Of a stretch of DNA of 8,593 nt, positions 6,541-8,593 are shown in pieces. Source of the stretch: Chitinophagales bacterium (GTDB taxonomy: Bacteria; Bacteroidota; Bacteroidia; Chitinophagales; Saprospiraceae). Where the stretch lies: positions 1-8,593 of the forward strand of contig JAAFHQ010000223.1 of NCBI GenBank assembly GCA_013298445.1. The letters are read 5' to 3'. Position numbers and translations under genes: made by a program. Within the stretch, counting starts at the first letter, position 1. Each line of letters begins with the position of its first letter. Under the pieces are notes generated by a model, which saw only the letters and a list, made by a program, of their open reading frames with translations, was not told the DNA's origin and did no database searches.

Positions 6541-6548
6541 TACCTTTG
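6541..6548 (+). promoter_or_regulatory. -7 promoter box close to the TauE/SafE start
   Basis: TACCTTTG exactly fits the Bacteroidota -7 consensus TAnnTTTG and ends five bases before the ATG at 6554. Transcription would start at or almost at the start codon, implying a leaderless or near-leaderless mRNA. No TTG lies at the expected -33 distance; that position falls around the end of the right arm of the 6423-6519 palindrome. Confidence 0.45.
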
Positions 6549-6553
6549 CCTCC

Positions 6554-7303
6554 ATGGAATTTTCAATTCAATCCCTCAGCCCGATTCAATGGGGCATTTT
6601 GCTCCTGGCCGCCTTATTCATCGGTATGGCCAAAGGAGGAATTTCCAACCTGGGTATGTCCGTTGTCCCTCTGACTGCCTGGTATTTCGGAGGGAAATTT
6701 TCTACGGGTTTGATCTTACCCATGCTCATCGTAGCAGACTTTACCGCAGTATTGTACTATCGCAAAAATGCGGAATGGAAATACTACTGGAAGTTATTGC
6801 CCTGGACCGTCGTTGGCGTTGTTTTTGGTACTTGGTTGGGGCAAGTGGTGGACGATTGGTTGTTCAAGCGCATCATGGGGGTAATTTTTGCGGGTAGTGT
6901 GGCTTTTATGTTGTACCGGGATTATCGGGGAATTACGACTATTCCACAGCAATGGTGGTTTGCGGCCTGCATGGGAATTTTAGCAGGAGTGACCACCATG
7001 TTTGGAAACCTGGCTGGAGCAGCTACTACGGTGTTTTTTCTGGCCATGCAATTGCCCAAACAAAGCTACCTGGGCACGGCAGCCTGGTTCTTTTTTTCGA
7101 TCAATTTGGTCAAAACACCGTTTCAGATTTTCTTTTGGGGCACCATATCCTGGGATACGATTCAAATCAACCTGTTGTTGGTTCCGGTCTTGCTTTTTGG
7201 AGTGGCAGCGGGTATTTGGCTGGTGCAGCGGTTTTCGGATCGCTTTTTTCGGCGGATGACGATTGGCTTGTGTATTGTGGCGATGGTACTTTTGTTTTTA
7301 TAA
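6554..7303 (+). CDS. TauE/SafE family membrane transporter
   Basis: A 249-residue polytopic inner-membrane protein of the TauE/SafE (formerly DUF81) family. Members are implicated in export of sulfite, sulfoacetate or related organic anions, but the substrate cannot be read from this sequence. About seven to eight hydrophobic helices form two similar halves. The first half opens with LFIGMAKGGISNLGMS (21-36), including the characteristic G-x2-KGG signature. The second half contains GILAGVTTMFGNLAGAATTVFF (141-162), the internally repeated Gly/Ala-rich counterpart. A cytoplasmic basic segment occurs near residues 228-234. The length is normal and the frame intact. The start ATG 6554 is fixed by the signature only about 20 residues later and by the -7 box just upstream. 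No sulfur-metabolism gene is adjacent, so context gives no substrate clue. Confidence 0.9.
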   Translation: MEFSIQSLSPIQWGILLLAALFIGMAKGGISNLGMSVVPLTAWYFGGKFSTGLILPMLIVADFTAVLYYRKNAEWKYYWKLLPWTVVGVVFGTWLGQVVDDWLFKRIMGVIFAGSVAFMLYRDYRGITTIPQQWWFAACMGILAGVTTMFGNLAGAATTVFFLAMQLPKQSYLGTAAWFFFSINLVKTPFQIFFWGTISWDTIQINLLLVPVLLFGVAAGIWLVQRFSDRFFRRMTIGLCIVAMVLLFL

Positions 7304-7324
7304 GGTGAATTTTGAATTAATTGA

Positions 7325-7550
7325 TTTTTAACCGCAGAGTTTCGCAGAGTACACACAGAGTTTCTCGGAGTTTCTTTTCGTTTTAAGGAGTTTTGCCCCC
7401 TCCGGTGGCTGGAGGTCCGGCACTTTTAAAATTTGATTGTTTTGTTCCATTGGTGTTCATTTAATGCGCCTCTGTGTAATCTTTGCCACCGAAGGTGGCC
7501 TAAACTCTGAGAAACTCTGTGTGTACTCTGAGAAACTCTGCGGTAAAAAT
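7325..7550. repeat. Large inverted repeat element with CAGAGTTTC units (family 3)
   Basis: Arms 7332-7373 and 7502-7543 are inverted copies over 42 bp with only two non-Watson-Crick positions (G-A at 7344/7531, and G-T at 7367/7508, which is G-U in plus-strand RNA). Weaker pairing continues outward through ATTTTTA-type ends. Each arm holds four units of 10-11 bp resembling CAGAGTTTCT. The 128-nt interior contains a small perfect hairpin at 7485-7499 and a related GGTGGC stretch near 7404-7409. Similar AACCGCAGAG / CTCTGCGGTT intergenic motifs are, to my recollection, widespread in bacterial genomes. An open frame of 82 codons across it is judged non-coding. Confidence 0.85.
7485..7499 (+). 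repeat. Small perfect hairpin inside the 7325-7550 element
   Basis: GCCACC (7485-7490) and GGTGGC (7494-7499) form a 6-bp GC-rich stem with a GAA loop. The left part of the element contains CGGTGGC (7403-7409), complementary to 7485-7491, so an alternative long-range pairing is possible. Confidence 0.6.
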
Positions 7551-7714
7551 ATGTTTAGGGTGCGAGATGAATTGTTAGAAAAACCTATTAGTTCCTTGCT
7601 ATTCAATGGAATTAATTCAAAATTCACGTTTTTTATAAAAAATCTTACCCATTTCAAACTTTCCCCCACCTACCCGCATCCTTAGGACATAACACAACTT
7701 GAAAAGCCGATCCT
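7551..7714. other. Intergenic region upstream of the sigma factor gene
   Basis: Together with 7304-7550 this makes a 411-bp stretch without a convincing gene. This part has an AT-rich first half and a C-rich patch near 7662-7677. I see no exact TAnnTTTG box, no strong hairpin and no plausible protein. An ECF promoter recognised by the downstream sigma factor may be present but cannot be identified without its consensus. Confidence 0.5.
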
Positions 7715-8284
7715 TTGGAGCAACAAACGGAAATACTACTGCGCAAAGCCAGAGAGGGCGACCAACACTCGCTGAACCTGCTCTTTCGGGCCTGGTACCG
7801 CCGGGCTTACCAGATGGCCATGCGCTATGTGTCGGACGAACACATGGCCCGCGAAGCCGTGCAACACACTTTTATGTCGGTGTACCAGCACCTGGATCAG
7901 TTGCAACAAACTGAAAAGTTCGTCAGTTGGCTGTACCGCACCGTGATCAATTGTTGCCACATGGAGGGGCGCAAAAAGCAACGCTCGCGCCTGACCAGTT
8001 TTGATGTGCCCGAGGCCCGGCAACCCCGTGCCAAAATGCCCGATCACGATCTGCAACTGGCCGAACGCAACCGCCTGCTGATGCAAGCCGTGGAACAATT
8101 GCCCGAAGAGCAACGCACCATCGTCATCCTCAAAGAACTGGATGGTTTGAAATTTAGAGAAATAGCTGACTTGTTGCAGATTTCCGAAAATACCGCCAAG
8201 TCACGCCTTTATGTAGGACTCAAAAACCTCAAACAAATTTTGACGCAACAGCGCCTGATCAAAGAGATGTACTATGAAGAATGA
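7715..8284 (+). CDS. ECF-type RNA polymerase sigma-70 factor
   Basis: A 189-residue alternative sigma factor expected to direct core RNA polymerase to a stress- or envelope-responsive regulon. Sigma region 2 covers about residues 22-86, with the hydrophobic LFRAWYRRAYQMA helix and FVSWLYRTVINCC. Sigma region 4 covers about 120-175: LPEEQRTIVILKELDGLKFREIA leads into the helix-turn-helix, with NTAKSRLYVGLKNLK as recognition helix. Region 3 is absent, as expected for ECF factors. The start is probably TTG at 7715: an in-frame TGA lies at 7700-7702, no ATG or GTG lies between, and the first in-frame ATG (codon 34) would remove conserved region-2 sequence. The 3' end overlaps the next gene by 11 nt, implying coupled translation with an anti-sigma factor. 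The TTG start may keep its expression low. Confidence 0.92.
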   Translation: MEQQTEILLRKAREGDQHSLNLLFRAWYRRAYQMAMRYVSDEHMAREAVQHTFMSVYQHLDQLQQTEKFVSWLYRTVINCCHMEGRKKQRSRLTSFDVPEARQPRAKMPDHDLQLAERNRLLMQAVEQLPEEQRTIVILKELDGLKFREIADLLQISENTAKSRLYVGLKNLKQILTQQRLIKEMYYEE

Positions 8285-8593
8285 AGATGAAATCATCAAA
8301 CTAATGGATCTCCTGTATGGCGAAGGGGCTGCGGATGCAGCAGCAGACAAAGCCTGGTTGCAGGAACATCCCGAATTGGCGCAGGAACTAGAAGACTTGC
8401 AGGAAGTGCGTGGCGCTTTGCAAAGCATACCCATACCCGATGCGCCCATGATGCCCTGGCTGATGCCGACTGCTGGAGCCCCGGCACCGCTGATCCGCAA
8501 ATTGAGCTGGCCTTATTGGGCCGCGGCTTCAATTGCACTGGTAATATTTGGCTTTTTATTGGCCAAAATTCAGGTGCGATTTGACGCAGGGGA
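8274..8593 (+). CDS. Probable membrane anti-sigma factor, 3'-truncated by window edge
   Basis: The first 106 residues of a protein whose ATG (8274) lies inside the end of the sigma gene, an 11-nt overlap typical of sigma/anti-sigma pairs. The N-terminal part (about 1-50) is acidic and helical, with DLLYGEG and WLQEHPELAQELEDL, as in cytoplasmic sigma-binding domains of Bacteroidota anti-sigma factors. A Pro/Met-rich linker (52-72) follows, then a single membrane helix at about 81-97. The C-terminal periplasmic part is cut off. There is no HxxxCxxC zinc motif, so it is not a classic ZAS-type anti-sigma factor. The assignment rests mainly on position and topology. The frame is open to the end of the window. 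Confidence 0.75.
   Translation, partial: MKNEDEIIKLMDLLYGEGAADAAADKAWLQEHPELAQELEDLQEVRGALQSIPIPDAPMMPWLMPTAGAPAPLIRKLSWPYWAAASIALVIFGFLLAKIQVRFDAG

Noticed and set aside
7332..7543. CRISPR array suggested by repeated CAGAGTTTC-like words
   Set aside because: Units are 10-11 bp, directly adjacent and mirrored between two arms; there are no spacers of uniform length and no cas genes.
7325..7550. Insertion sequence or complete transposon
   Set aside because: Long inverted repeats are present, but the 128-bp interior cannot encode a transposase and no target-site duplication is evident; at most a miniature non-autonomous element.
7437..7685. Plus-strand open frame of 82 codons (and an opposing 70-codon frame) in the gap before the sigma factor gene
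   Set aside because: It runs through the right arm of the CAGAGTTTC palindrome, and its translation mirrors the repeat (SEKLC twice) with no recognisable domain.

Overview
The window looks like draft-assembly DNA from a Bacteroidota bacterium. Three things suggest this: promoter-like TAnnTTTG boxes, a lack of obvious Shine-Dalgarno sequences, and two consecutive periplasmic Skp/OmpH chaperone genes followed by glutamate racemase, an arrangement typical of that phylum. A Saprospiria-like lineage is a guess from general style only. The first 23 bases are leftover Illumina adapter, so the left edge is an artificial contig end and cuts off the 3' end of murI.

Left half, minus strand (read from about 3443 down to 24): an MscS-type mechanosensitive channel, two OmpH/Skp-like chaperones in tandem, and murI (3'-truncated). 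These are cell-envelope genes: osmotic safety valve, outer-membrane protein chaperoning, and D-glutamate supply for peptidoglycan. The usual upstream partner of the OmpH pair, bamA, is absent here; mscS sits in its place.

Right half, plus strand (3505 to the end): adenine deaminase (divergent from mscS across only 61 bp), a small PAP2-like membrane protein, a standalone secreted OmpA-like domain, a TauE/SafE-type transporter, and an ECF sigma factor whose 3' end overlaps the start of a probable membrane anti-sigma factor that runs off the right edge. Only the sigma/anti-sigma pair is a clear translationally coupled unit.

The most unusual content lies between the genes. Four of the five gaps between co-directional genes hold long, imperfect inverted repeats: 711-828, 5837-5954, 6423-6519 and 7325-7550. 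They fall into three sequence classes, and their arms are built from short 7-11 bp units repeated in tandem. The elements at 711-828 and 6423-6519 are two copies of one family with a shared hairpin core. Most non-Watson-Crick positions in the hairpins become G-U pairs when read in the direction of the neighbouring genes, which hints that the transcribed RNA is the functional or preserved form. No tRNA, rRNA, CRISPR array, transposase or phage gene was seen.
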